Shown: positions 10,169-21,059 of the stretch, in pieces | Layout of the letters: each line of letters starts with the position of its first letter | How positions within the stretch are numbered: the first letter of the stretch is position 1 | Origin: Gordionus sp. m RMFG-2023 | Taxonomy: Eukaryota > Nematomorpha > Gordioida > Chordodea > Parachordodidae | Reading direction: 5' to 3' | DNA: 64,000 nucleotides | Assembly (NCBI RefSeq): GCF_954871325.1 | Contig: NC_088775.1 | Location: 57,141,561 to 57,205,560, forward strand | Position numbers and translations under genes: made by a program | Notes under the pieces: model-generated | What the model was told of the DNA's origin: nothing | Databases searched by the model: none | Seen by the model: the letters and a program-made list of their open reading frames with translations, nothing else

Positions 10169-10968
10169 ACTTAAAACCCAAATTTATTAGTTATACCTTT
10201 AAAACCCGTGGTGATCCTGGAAAGTTGACATCCCTTTAAAAATTATGACATATATAATATTGGGAATATAACTTTAATATAATAAAGAAAAACTTTTTAT
10301 TGGCCATTTCATCACAAATTATAAATTTACATTTCTTTTTATTATTTATACATGCATGAATGACGTTGAATTTTTATATTGGTCCACATTTAATTACAAT
10401 ATCAATATGTGTTAAAATAAAATTTTACTTTCTTATTTTTTTTCGTCATGCATGGGTTACTCTTTTTGAATATTTACACTGATATTTTTATTTTACCATA
10501 AATATTTTTGATCAAAGTCCCCAAAAATGGTAAGAAAATGAGAATAAAAAAAAAGCTTTATTAATTTAGAATGAATAAGATAAGAATAAGATTTAATTTA
10601 AGATTAGAAAATGAATTTTTTTTTTACTTTTCATTTATCCGAGCCCCAGGTGTAATTCATAGGTGGGTCTGAACCCCGGGTCTGAACCCCGGGTCTGTGC
10701 TCGGGGTTCGTGCTCAGAGCTGGTTTGGTCGATTATTAAGACCCAAACCCCGGGTCTGGGTTTTACACAACCAACCAATTAACTAAGATATACTGAGTTG
10801 TCGCAAAGTGTTAATATTATGGAAAATGACTAGCCTAGAGAGGAAAAAAAGAAATACCTTGTAGAAAATGTATTAATGAGCGAAATAATGATGAAACAAA
10901 AATAGTCACGGAAACAGAAGAAATAGAGGAGAAAATTATTAGTCAAGAAATTTATAAGGAACTGGATA

Positions 10969-12440
10969 ATGAAAAGAAAGATATACCAGTGTTACAGAAT
11001 TCCCGGCGAAATTTGTAAGAAAAAAGAGGAAAAGGAGATTAATGGAGGGGAAGGAAAGGAACAATTGTCGAGTTTGGAAAATTGGAAGCTTGCAGTGGCA
11101 GTTTTAATGAATAGTTATAGTGAAATTTTTGAGGAGAAATTAGGATGTTTAGTGGATTATGAAGTTGATATCCGTTTAAAGGAAGGTTTTGTACAGCAGT
11201 ATTGTCCGGTGCGAAGAGTTCCATTTGAATGGAGAGCGGAAATGGAAAAAGAGTTGGGCAACTGGGTGAGAGATGGAATTATTTGTCCTATTGGTTACAG
11301 TGAATGGGCAACTCCGTTGGTTCCTATTAGAAAGGCCAATGGAAAATTGAGGTTATGTGCAGATTTTAGGGTGACCTTGAATCCTTGGGTGGTAGAGGTG
11401 AAATATCCGTTACCGCGAAGAAGAAATTTTGGCCAGTTTGAAAGGGGGAAAATATTTTTCCAAGATTGATTTTTCGTGTGCATATTTGCAATTACCGATG
11501 GCAAAAACGACTAGGAAGTTGTTGACGATTACGATATTCAAGGGCTTGTTAACGTTTTGTTGATTACCATTTGGGTTAAGTGTATCAGCTTCTATTTTCA
11601 GCGGACAATGGCTGCTGTTTTCCAAGGTTTAGAGGGTGTTTTTTATTATATGGATGATTTTGGTTGTAGGAATAACGATGAAACAACATGATGATAGGCT
11701 AGAAGAAGTATTTATTAGAATTCGAAATAAAGGATTAAAGGCGAGTCGTGAAAAGAGTGTGTTGGGAGTAACTGAAGTGACGTATTTGGGTCATAGGATT
11801 AATGGAATGGAGGTAAAACCGTTAGATAAGAATTTGTTGAGTATTGCGAATGTAGATGTCCAGTCGTTTATGAGAATGGTAAATTATTACCATCGGTTTA
11901 TATCGAGTTTTGCGGAAATAGCTGCGCCTTTATATGAATTATTAAGGAAAGGGGTACATTTTGAATGGAAAGATGAACAAGAGATTGTGTTCAGAACGTT
12001 AAAGGAGAGAATTGGGAAAGAGCCCATTCTAGTATGTTTTAATAGTGATTTGGAAGTAGTTTTGGCTGTAGATGTAATAGAGGAGTAGGTGGGCGATGTT
12101 GCATTTGATAGATGGAATGGAAAGACCTGTCTTATTTTTCTCGAGAGTGTTTCGAGAGGTAGAAAAGCGATATTCAGTGATAGAACAGGAGGCTTTAGCT
12201 GTAATTTTTGGATTAACGAAATGTCGCGAATACCTTATAGGTAGGAAGTTTGTTGTTTTTACAGAGAATAAGCCGTTGATCCATTTATTCAAGAAAGATA
12301 ACAAAGAGTTGATGTTATCGCCTCGACTTCAGCGATGGTTATTGTTAGTAGGATGTTTTGATTTGGATTTAAAATATCGAAGGGGAAAAGAGAACCAGTT
12401 ACCTGATATTTTGTCAAGGTTAGGTGCTGGCCAAAGTTTG
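10969..12440 (+). pseudogene. Element B reverse transcriptase and RNase H region
   Basis: RT blocks readable in order include GYSEWATPLVPIRKANGK, LRLCADFRVTLNPW, a YYMDD-type active site near 11645-11660 and YLGHRINGMEVKPL. RNase H blocks include YSVIEQEALAVIFGLTK, CREYLIGRKFVVFT and LPDILSRL. All match element D closely, which confirms the Ty3/gypsy family. RT copies the RNA into DNA and RNase H removes the RNA. Part of a broken fossil. Confidence 0.85.
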
Positions 12441-12459
12441 CATGAATCGGTGATTTTGA

Positions 12460-13558
12460 AAATTGATAATCAGGAAGAATGTCTTGTACACGGTAATGAT
12501 AAGTATAAAGGGTAGCCCAACGACATGGGAAGATATACAAAGGTTTATATGGAAAGATAGAGAATTAGCGGTAGTTAAATTATGTCTAATGGGAAAAAGA
12601 TCATGGAAAGATGATGATAAAGTTTTCAAAAATATTGAAACAGAATTAACTATAGTGGACGATTGTATTATGAGGGGTCCCCGAGCTGTTATACCCCGGA
12701 AATTGAGGGAGAAAATTTTGAATGTTATACATGCAGATCATCAAGGAGTTACTCGTATAAAACAATGGGGAAGAGAGTACGTATATTGATAAATTGGGAA
12801 AAGAATGTGAGATTTGTAATGCATGGTCTGACATGCCCCGTAAGGATAAAAATAGTACATGGCCAAAAGTTGTAGAACCAGGAGAGAGGGTGCATGTTGA
12901 TTTTTTCGAATAGGAAGGAAAAAAGTATATATTAAGTGTAGATGCGTTCTCCAAATGGATAGAATTTGAAGAAATTCATGGGTTAACGGCGAATATTGTG
13001 ATTAAACATTTTAAAAAAGTATGGTCGAAGTTTGGTATTCCAAAAACTGTGGTATCGGATGGTGGACCAGCTTTAGTCAGGGAAGAATTCAAGAGATTCT
13101 GTGAAAAAACGGGTGTATATCATGTGTTAACCCCACCGTATTATCCCAGTTCCAATGGACAGGCGGAGCGGGTGGTAGCGACGGTTAAAGGATGGTTGAA
13201 GAAAACCAAAAGTGGAAAAGGAGAAATGTGGGTGAAGCATTTGTATTATAATAATGCGATGGGTAATGATGGTATGTCTCCGACAGAAAAAATGATAGGC
13301 CGGAAGGTAAGAATGTTTTTGGATATGTTAGTATCTTGTAAAACGAATGTAATTGTGGAGGATGTTGATATAAGGGAATTGGAATATAATGTAGGACAGT
13401 TAGTATGGATTAGATTATATGGAAGTACTAAAAAATGGGAGAAAGGTGTAGTAATAGAAAATTTGGGAAACATATTAAATAGGGTAAAATTTGATGATAA
13501 TAATGAAGGTGTCAGGCACAGGGATCAGTTGCGGAAGAGAGTGCATAGAAATGGTTGA
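12460..13558 (+). pseudogene. Element B integrase region
   Basis: An N-terminal HHCC-type stretch (IHADHQGVTRIKQWGREY) leads to the catalytic core, with VVSDGGPALVREEF and PPYYPSSNGQAERVV holding the second Asp and the Glu. A C-terminal basic region with GQLVWIRLYGS and GVRHRDQLRKR follows, as in element D. Integrase inserts the DNA copy into the genome. Part of a broken fossil. Confidence 0.85.
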
Positions 13559-13559
13559 A

Positions 13560-13979
13560 AGAGGAAATTGTAAAAAAAGAAAATATTTAAGGATAGTTCC
13601 TGGTTAATAAAGATGCAGATTTCAATGGTTTTAATGGTGTAAATAATCGTGTAATCAAGAAGCAACCACTACCCACGTACATCGTATGTCCAACATAAAA
13701 GAGGAACGACACTATGTTAGGAGGACAACAAGTTATGACGGATACTACGAAAATCGCCTAAAAGAAAGGAGGATGGCAACGTTAGAATCGACCTTCTAAA
13801 AACATTACTGGGATGACTATCAAGATCTGATTGAGTGTATGAAGTGATAAAGAAGAAAGACACAAAAATATGGTTTAAACAAAAAATATGGGAATCATTT
13901 ATTGAATGTTTATACGCTGATTAATTTTTTTTGCATAGTGATATAAAAAATATATATAATTTTGCCCATGATTTTTGTT
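13560..13979 (+). other. Element B segment between integrase and 3' LTR
   Basis: About 420 bp with no clear reading frame. In elements C and D the corresponding interval holds a zinc-knuckle ORF; I cannot recognise one here. No clear polypurine tract is seen directly before the 3' LTR. Confidence 0.4.
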
Positions 13980-14349
13980 TGTAGTATTATGTGTATTTAA
14001 ATTATTATTACAATGATATCAAAGATATATTGAATTTTTATATGAAAAAGAAATGATGTCAAAGATATATTGTATTTTTATATGAAAAAGAAATGAGGTC
14101 AAAGATATATTGTATTTTTATATATGAAAAAGAGATAATGTGAAAGTTGTAATTTATTTTTATTTAAAAAAGAAAGAAATGTTATTTATTTTAATTTTTT
14201 TCGCATAAAAAAGAGGATTTTTTTATAAGAGGAATTTTTTTATATAAAATAATTTTTGTTATGAAATATAGATTATATAAATAAAATTATAGTGGAATTA
14301 ACCGAATCTATAATAATTAACTAGTCTAATAAGTTATAAGAAGACGACA
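13980..14349 (+). repeat. 3' LTR of element B
   Basis: Same sequence as 5915-6251 with one more copy of the roughly 38-bp GTCAAAGATATATTG unit and a few indels. About 370 bp. Confidence 0.85.
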
Positions 14350-16080
14350 AAAGTGATGTATTTTTTCGTTATATTACGTGCAATACAAATAGAAAAATAA
14401 ATATTTTTTGATCTTATATTATGTAATATACATTAAATAAAGATTTCACAAGTCATTTTCGAAACTTTAATATAAGAAAGATAAATTTGATAGAAAATAA
14501 GATAAACAATGAAGAAATAAGTTAAAAATTATCATAATTTGACTTTAAGTTTTACCCATAAAAAAATTGTATATTTTTTAACTCATTCAGAAAGTCTTCC
14601 AGTTTATAGATAAAAATTAATTTTAAAGAAAAAAAATAGGAAATTTTTTTTTAAAAATTTCAAATGTGTATTATTTTATATAACAAAAAAAACTAATACA
14701 TCAATACTAACTGACTGCCTACAGCAATAGATAGTAAACATACAAAAATAAAAATTTAATAAAAAGTTATTTAAAAAAATATATAAGAAAAAAAATACAA
14801 AAATCATTATATTATATTTTTCCATCCCTATTTATATTCCTTTCTTTTTTCTCAAGGATTGAATGAATATTTTAAATTATAGTATGTTTTATAGTGCGCA
14901 CAAATTGAACGTTGCAACGTTGCGTTTCAAAACGCAAACATTTTAAATGCATTCGTTCAAATTGAGCACATTTCCGTTTTCCATTTAAATTATTTTTTTT
15001 AAAACACAAATTGATTTGCGTTTTGCAACTTTTTTTAAAATTTTGTTGAAGTGTTAACCAAACTATTTACATATTCATTTTAGTTTTTAATCTTAATCTC
15101 CTAATATTTTCAATTATAGTATCTTTTCACCAATCTTAAAATTATAAATGCGCTATATCTGCATCATTCCATAAATTATGTTTTTTCTTTTGATTTGAAT
15201 TATCTCTGGTGATTTATTTTAATAACTTATAATAATTTGAAAATCTAAAAATTTTTATAGTCTCTGTTAGATTCAGTTGGTTTATAAGTTTACAACAAAC
15301 TTCACTGTTAATTTTATAAATCACCTTTTAACAACTAAACCCAAGCTTCTTACTATCTTATCTGCTATGAATGCTTACTATATATCTTTGTTTCTCATTT
15401 CAACTAACCATTAACGTTACTACACAATTTTATATCTTAATCTTATCTATATTTCTAAAAATTAGAGTTGTTTAAAAGTTTTCAAGAACTACATAGTAAT
15501 TTATCTCCAACCTTTTCTCTATAATAGTTATTAATTTTATTTTCCAAGAATCGTTTTAAAACCTTTTTTTATATATCTAAATTTTCAACTTTTTTTTTAT
15601 CTAATTTACCTTTGAATATTTTTGTTAAAAAATTCATATTAAATTATCTATAACTTTTTCTTAATAAACGCTATTCTTTTCTTTATATTTTCATAATCGC
15701 CTTGTTTCTATCTTATAAAGAAATATTTATTTTAGTATTTCTTAATAGTTTTATTTATTTAACCTATGATCATGTTTTATTTTTAGTTCTCTCTTTATAT
15801 CTTTAATTTTTTTTTTGAAACCTTAATATTTTTCTTATCCAAATTGGTTAATGATTGATTCTCAAGATTTTCTCAATCTTTTATATTTCTCGTCATTTCT
15901 TGATTTATAACCGTAAAAAAATTTAAGATATTATGTATTTAATAAACTTTTTTTAGGATTGTATTAATTAATTAATTTTTTTATTAATTAAAACTATTAT
16001 ATATAATATCTATAAAAATGTAAAAAAAATAATTTAATTTAAAGAAAAGAAAGAAAAGAAAAGAAAAGCATAATTCGAGG
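14350..16080. other. AT-rich DNA without recognisable genes
   Basis: No ORF or motif of note. A short dyad lies at about 14894-14971 (GTGC..AAATTGAACG against CGTTCAAATTGAGCAC, with GCGTTTTGAAACGC-like pairing inside). A purine microsatellite of AAAGAAAAGAAA type lies at about 16043-16070. Confidence 0.5.
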
Positions 16081-17047
16081 AATAGGAATTTCTTTGGTTC
16101 AGATTTTTGCGATTTGATTTTGTGAGCTAAATTTTTTTTAAAGTTAAAAGAGCGAACTGTCCTTTGGTAGTCGTAGCTATTGGTGAGAGAATAAAATTTT
16201 TAAGGCTTTTGTGTTTGTTTATTCTCTGCTTGAAAGCAGGTTGCTATTAATAATGGGGAAGGATGAGACACATATATAATCCCAAATAAGGGATTTGCCC
16301 TTGGCCCAGAGGATAGTGTCAAACCTTCGGGTCTTAATCCGTCGACTGTAGAGAGGTTAGAGGATTCTACGAGTCTTTAATAGGAGACTTAATAATTTGT
16401 TTATTGATGAATGACGTAGATGACGTCCTAAATTTTTAATGCAGTTAAGGTCATCCTTCCTCTGGAAATTATTAGAAGATTCGCATCCGAGTCTATATCC
16501 TAAAGTCACTCTTAGTTTTCATTGGTTAAGAGATTCCCCAGGTTTTGGTTTAGAAAGGCATTCAGTCATTCGTGGCCTCCGATTTTGTCTTCATTTTGAA
16601 ATAGTTGGATGTCCTCGAGAGATAATGTGGAGGATAAATTTGTAAAAGATTTTAATATAAGGTGAAAAGATGGTTTTGTGGGTGACTATTTTGGGAAAAG
16701 GTATATCATGAGGGTTGCCGTATAGTGAGAGCTTGATCTAGAAAGATATCGTTGGGAAATATAGAGCTAGATATTAATGAGTTATTTGATAAACCGGAAG
16801 ACAGGAAAGAGGAATGGGTCTAGGTCTAGAGAGAAATAGATGCCCCAAATTTTTCTAGGTATCATAGATAATTTCCAGTTGAATATGGTTAGATTAAGAT
16901 TTAAAATCTTTCCCAAAGAAAGATTTAATAAGTTTCCAAAATCTCTGTAAAAGATTTCAAAAGGAAAAACGAAGAGGATTTGATTGAATATAGTAGAATT
17001 TTAAGAATATATAGGCATTTACGAATGGTATAAAGACTCTGGTGATC
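16081..17047 (+). other. Less AT-rich unassigned stretch
   Basis: Composition is closer to coding DNA than its surroundings. The only frame of note is 16439-16645 (68 aa, opening MQLRSSFLWKLLEDSHP), with no recognisable motif. It may be an eroded gene or retroelement piece. I do not recognise it. Confidence 0.3.
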
Positions 17048-17285
17048 TGGCAGTCGTGTTGTTAAACGACTCGATTTGAGCAGATTTTTAAAAACGGCTA
17101 ATTCAATATTTTAGCTAGAAAAATATTGCCTAAGCCTCGAGATTTCGCTAATGGATGTCCAAACCTTTGTGCCACCTACGAGAAAAATATTCAGGCTTGC
17201 GTAATAATTTTCTGGATAAAATATTGAATTAGCCGTTTTTAAAATTGGGCTATAAACGGTTTAACAACAATAGCTGGCACTGGCA
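17048..17285. mobile_element. Foldback hairpin element (MITE-like)
   Basis: The left arm (about 17053-17136) and right arm (about 17193-17280) pair in inverted orientation. The shared core is TTTTAAAAACGGCTAATTC followed by AATATTTTA, and outside it GTTGTTAAAC on both arms. Arms are about 85-90 bp around a loop of about 55 bp. This is typical of a foldback MITE; no coding capacity. Confidence 0.65.
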
Positions 17286-17913
17286 GTATATTTAAAAATT
17301 TTTCAACGTTGAAGATATTGTTAAAAATTTTAGATATGTCTCAGATTAAGTGGTATGAGTATAGTGTATTGTTTAAATGCATTACTAAAAAGCAAATAAT
17401 CTTAATAAATCAAAATTTTATTATATAATCCTTTTTAAAATAATTTTAGAAACATATTTTTTATGAGATTAAATATAAAATTTATAATTCTATTTTTAAT
17501 ATTAATGGAAAAAAAATATTTTACTAACTTATTTAAAACTCAAATTTTATTTTTCAATTTTGAAATTTAACAAAAATATATACATAAGAGGGCGTTAAAT
17601 ACATACATATGAAAATATCATCTAAGGAAACCAGAATGATTATTGGTTAGCGTTTTTTTTATACTTGGGTGTAAAATACATGTGGAAAACCAAATAAAAA
17701 GTTAGGTTTCTTTGACATTTAATTAATGAGTAAGTTTATAATCGAGAAATAATAGAAAATTTTTAGGGCACATATTGTTGGCGTTATTGATCAAAATATC
17801 TTCATTTTTGGTTTATACATGTACATTTAGGTGTTGCATTATCCTAAAAATTATTTTGAAAATATGATGATTTGACCGAATGCTGAGCTTAAAACCGATC
17901 ACTTATTAAATAT
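17286..17913. other. AT-rich DNA without recognisable genes
   Basis: No ORF, repeat or motif that I can support. Confidence 0.5.
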
Positions 17914-18516
17914 CAGGGACCCGAACCGTTAGTTATAACGGTTCAGTTTGGTTACGGTTCAGTATGTAAAAAGTTATAATGGTTACGGTTTGGTTACGGT
18001 TCTTAAGAAAAAATTTATAAAGGTTCAGTTCAGTTCAGCTAATGGTAAAGGTTTATAATGGTTGATTACGGTTAGAAATTTTTTTTTATTGAAGCAACAC
18101 CATCGTCTAATTTATATTTATTATAAGTATCTATGAATTATAAATATAAAAAAATATATAAGATTCAAAATAACTCATCTTTTAATATATTATTTGAACA
18201 GTAATATATTTTCTAATATAAATGGATTCACATTTGTTCGTTGTGACGATAACTCAGCCCTGAAAAGGCTTTCTACAGAAACTTGTGTTGCGGGAACCGC
18301 CAATACTATAAGAGTAAGTTTTTATAATTTTGGTTATTCAAATTTTTTCAATTCCTAAAATATAAAATCTGAACCGGTTTGAATAACTTTTTTTTATAAG
18401 GGTTCTTTTTACTCCTTCAAAAAATAATCATATCGGTTCTGTTACGGTTATGTTTCAGATATTTATAACGGTTTATAATAGTTTAACGGTTCGTTACGGT
18501 TCACTCCGGGTCCCTG
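17914..18516. mobile_element. hAT-type MITE with target duplication
   Basis: The left end CAGGGACCCGAACCGT and the inverse of the right end CAGGGACCCGGAGTGAACCG form terminal inverted repeats with the CAGGG start common in hAT elements. The flanking 8-mers are TTAAATAT (17906-17913) and CTAAATAT (18517-18524), 7 of 8 identical, as expected for a hAT target duplication. TACGGTT/AACGGTT motifs are packed near both ends, like hAT subterminal transposase-binding repeats. No ORF, so it is non-autonomous. Confidence 0.8.
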
Positions 18517-18524
18517 CTAAATAT

Positions 18525-18839
18525 ACGATGGACCTGCTAGTAAATAGAAAAATATACTTTTGTTTTATATATCTATAAATACGTATAAAACATTATCCCA
18601 AAAAATATTTTAAAATTATGGTGACCTATAACCAATATGAAACTGAAATACTGCATTGCTGTCGTTATCCATGAAAAATAATAGTTTATAAGTCACTCTA
18701 TCTTAAATAAATAATTTTATATAATTTATTTTATATAATTTATTTTATACTAATCTACTTAAACTCAATTTAACTTAAATTTATAGTGCAAGTTTATTTT
18801 TATCCTGAAGAAACTTTTTATTTCATAATTTTATTAGTT
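18525..18839. other. AT-rich DNA without recognisable genes
   Basis: Short direct repeats of TTTATATAATTTATTT type near 18715-18745; nothing else supported. Confidence 0.5.
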
Positions 18840-19576
18840 ATGATATAATAATTTTCGAAATTACGTTTAAGATGTTAGCCTTTACCCTCTGAATGTTTTC
18901 GCAACAAAAAATATTTTACGAACTGGTAAAATAAAATAATACACTAAGCATTTTTAGAATTGAAATTCAATTCTGAACTATCATGTAATATTTGAAATTG
19001 CGTATAAGATGTTAGCCTTTTCTCTCTGAATGTTTTCCTACAAAAAAATTTTTCGAACAGAAAAAGTAAAAAAAATACATCTAAGAATTTTAAGAATAGA
19101 AATTCAATTCTGAGTACAATTGTACTATTTGAAATTGCGTATAGTATGTTAGCCTTTTCTTTCTGAATTGATGGTTTTCCGACAAAAGCTATTTTTCTAA
19201 CCGGAAACGTAAAAAATAAGTAGCCTTTTCTCTCTGAATGTTTTACGAAAAAAGATATTTTTCTAACCGGAAACGTAAAAAAATATATTCTAAAAATGCT
19301 TAGATGTATTTTTTTACTTTTTGGTTCGAAAAATATCTTTTGTCGGAAAACATTCAGAAAGAAAAGGCTAACATCTTATACCCAATTTCAAATATTATAT
19401 CATTGCACTCAGAATTAAATTTCCATTCTAAAAATGTTTAGATTCATTTTTTTACATTACCGGTTCGAAAAATATTTTTTGTTGCGAAAATTCAGAGGGA
19501 AAAGGCTAACATCTTAAACGAAATTTAGAATATTATTATATCAGTAGTCAGAATTAAATTTCCTATCTTAAAATGC
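18840..19576. repeat. Isolated inverted cluster of the right-hand satellite
   Basis: Contains AAGATGTTAGCCTTT, CGGAAACGTAAAAAA and TTCTGAGT blocks, the reverse complement of the satellite beyond 37.7 kb, from about 18840 to 19296. The orientation then flips, and 19297-19576 carries the forward form (TGTATTTTTTTAC, GGCTAACATCTTA). About three minus monomers meet about two plus monomers head to head. The monomers differ considerably from each other and from the main arrays, so the cluster is older. Confidence 0.85.
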
Positions 19577-19579
19577 TTA

Positions 19580-20023
19580 GATAGTTTAGGGAGTTCGCAT
19601 CTGGTTCAAAATTTTGGGAGCGATCTCTCTCTCACAAAAGTAAATTATTATGTTTATAGGAAAGCCCACCCAGAAATTACCCCTTATTATTATTTTTTCC
19701 TACTTCTCCTAAATAGTAATATCGTAGATTTTTATGTTATTTTTTACACAAGCAAAAATCTACTTCCTTTAAATTTTAAGTCTAAATCTTATATCTCTGC
19801 TTTAACTTAACTAACTTCAAGTGAGACCGAAATGGAGGTAAATATATCTTTTTATACAGTTTTAAATATTATTTTTTCTTAAAATAATTGTATTTATCTT
19901 TGTATTACCATTCGTTTTAATCGTTTTCCTTTCAATTTTTGAGTTTTCCGGGTGGCCCAACCTATCTCTTTCATGTACGTATTTACGTTTAATAAGTACA
20001 ACCTGGAAACTCCCTCATAACTA
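19580..20023. mobile_element. Probable MITE
   Basis: The left end TAGGGAGTTCGCATCTGG and the inverse of the right end TGAGGGAGTTTCCAGG are similar. Just inside, AAAGCCCACCCAGAAA (about 19660) mirrors TTTCCGGGTGGCCCAA (about 19948). About 440 bp with no ORF. It sits exactly between the satellite cluster and the LTR of element C, which fits an insertion. Superfamily unknown. Confidence 0.5.
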
Positions 20024-20364
20024 TCAAAAAAATCAAAAAGAGAGGGAACTTACGAAAAATCAAAGAGCTTACAAAAATCAATCAAAGAACTTACAAATAC
20101 AAATAAATAAGACTTTCTTAACTTATACACTGACACAATTACTTAGCTTATAATTAATGACAAATTAAGAAGAATTCAGCAAATCTTTATTATAAAAAAA
20201 ATCTAATTCATAAAGCAAAAATATCATAATGAATATCAATAATAAAAACCAATAATGAATATCCAATAATTTTTTTACAACCATCTTTTAAAAAATTTTA
20301 TAATGATGAAAAAATATCTATTACAAAAAAACGAGAAAAAAACGTTATCTTAAAATGATTGACA
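20024..20364 (-). repeat. 3' LTR of element C
   Basis: Inverse copy of the element A LTR: it ends on the plus strand with AAAATGATTGACA, the inverse of TGTCAATCATTTT. Short internal direct repeats with AATCAAAGAGCTTAC lie near 20060-20100. Boundaries are approximate. Confidence 0.6.
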
Positions 20365-20650
20365 TTTTATATATAAAAAAAATATTTATTGATTTAAAAA
20401 TCAAACAGTTATGACATGTCATTCCTTTATGGGCCAGTAGCATGCAACTCTGCCAAAATATAATGCAAATATGGACATACATACTAATTTTATAAACATG
20501 GGTAATATAATTTTTCATATTGTCGGACATTGAGGGATAACCTATTACTGCAACAACTGGTTCTCCCATAAGTCTATCGCATTGCTGTTCCTCGAAACAC
20601 CGACGTGACCCGATGTGCTGGGTACAGCCGAATCCAATACTGCAACTGCA

Positions 20651-20718
20651 CTCTGTAAAATATCTCCGGACGGTGGTGATAGCCCTCTGTAAAATATCTC
20701 ATGACGGTGGTGAGAGGG
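20651..20718 (-). repeat. 34-bp tandem duplication
   Basis: Two adjacent copies of a 34-bp unit starting CTCTGTAAAATATCTC, each with a GACGGTGGTGA core, differing at a few bases. It lies in the GC-richer segment between the zinc-knuckle frame and the LTR of element C. Confidence 0.75.
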
Positions 20719-20760
20719 AGACACTGGATCCCGAATTCGTGACTCCTACTAGCGATTCCC

Positions 20761-21018
20761 TCACGATGGTTGATTGAGCATCCCAAGCGTGGGTTGTGGC
20801 TGGCTTAGCGTACTATTTCGGACTCGCCTTTTGTTACTGCCTGATGAATCGCCAACAGAATTGTCATGTAGTTCACTCAGGGGCGTGCGCGATCCTCTAA
20901 CTACAGCGGAGCATTGACTTCGAAAGTGGCCATTGCTGTTACAACTGTAGCATAGCCTTTTTCGGGATCCTGAGATTGGAGTGATATTTTCCTGCGTTGC
21001 TGTCGACTGAATATGCAT
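20761..21018 (-). CDS. Zinc-knuckle ORF next to the 3' LTR of element C
   Basis: An 85-aa frame with one CCHC knuckle, CYSCNSNGHFRSQC at residues about 23-36, followed by a Ser/Arg-rich tail. It follows the RNase H region and precedes the 3' LTR. Normally nucleocapsid-type knuckles lie upstream of pol, so this position is odd; element D has a similar ORF in the same place. It could also be a scrap of a different element, since base composition changes here. Part of a fossil. Confidence 0.5.
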   Translation of the reverse strand: MHIQSTATQENITPISGSRKRLCYSCNSNGHFRSQCSAVVRGSRTPLSELHDNSVGDSSGSNKRRVRNSTLSQPQPTLGMLNQPS

Positions 21019-21059
21019 TCCGGTGTTTTTAGGTATAATAGTGACTTGCTTTTTCGACG

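Larger units (their letters stand above)
8468..10782. mobile_element. TTAA-flanked inverted-repeat DNA element inserted in element B
   Basis: The left end reads TTAATTGGTTGGTTGTGT (from 8468) and the right end is its exact inverse (ACACAACCAACCAATTAA, ending 10782). Just inside, GGTTTGGGTCT on the left mirrors AGACCCAAACC on the right. If TTAA is the target duplication the family could be piggyBac-like; a TA duplication would suggest Tc1/mariner. The roughly 2.3-kb interior has no transposase of its own, so it is non-autonomous or gutted. It interrupts the pol region of element B, so it is younger than B. AACCCCGGGTCTG repeats lie near the right end (10670-10760). Confidence 0.75.
5915..14349 (+). 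mobile_element. Ty3/gypsy-like LTR element B, with nested insertions
   Basis: Two LTRs (5915-6251 and 13980-14349) enclose, in order, an ORF with a hydrophobic N terminus, zinc knuckles, protease, reverse transcriptase, RNase H and integrase. This order (RT-RH-IN) is that of Ty3/gypsy. The LTRs are nearly identical by eye apart from indels and a tandem unit, so the insertion is fairly young. The coding region is nevertheless broken in several places and split by an inserted element at 8468-10782. Sense-strand composition is strongly A/G-rich. No target-site duplication is evident. Confidence 0.85.

Noticed and set aside
16439-16645. 68-aa frame as a host gene
   Set aside because: No start context, no motif, and the surrounding frame is full of stops; kept only as an unassigned stretch.
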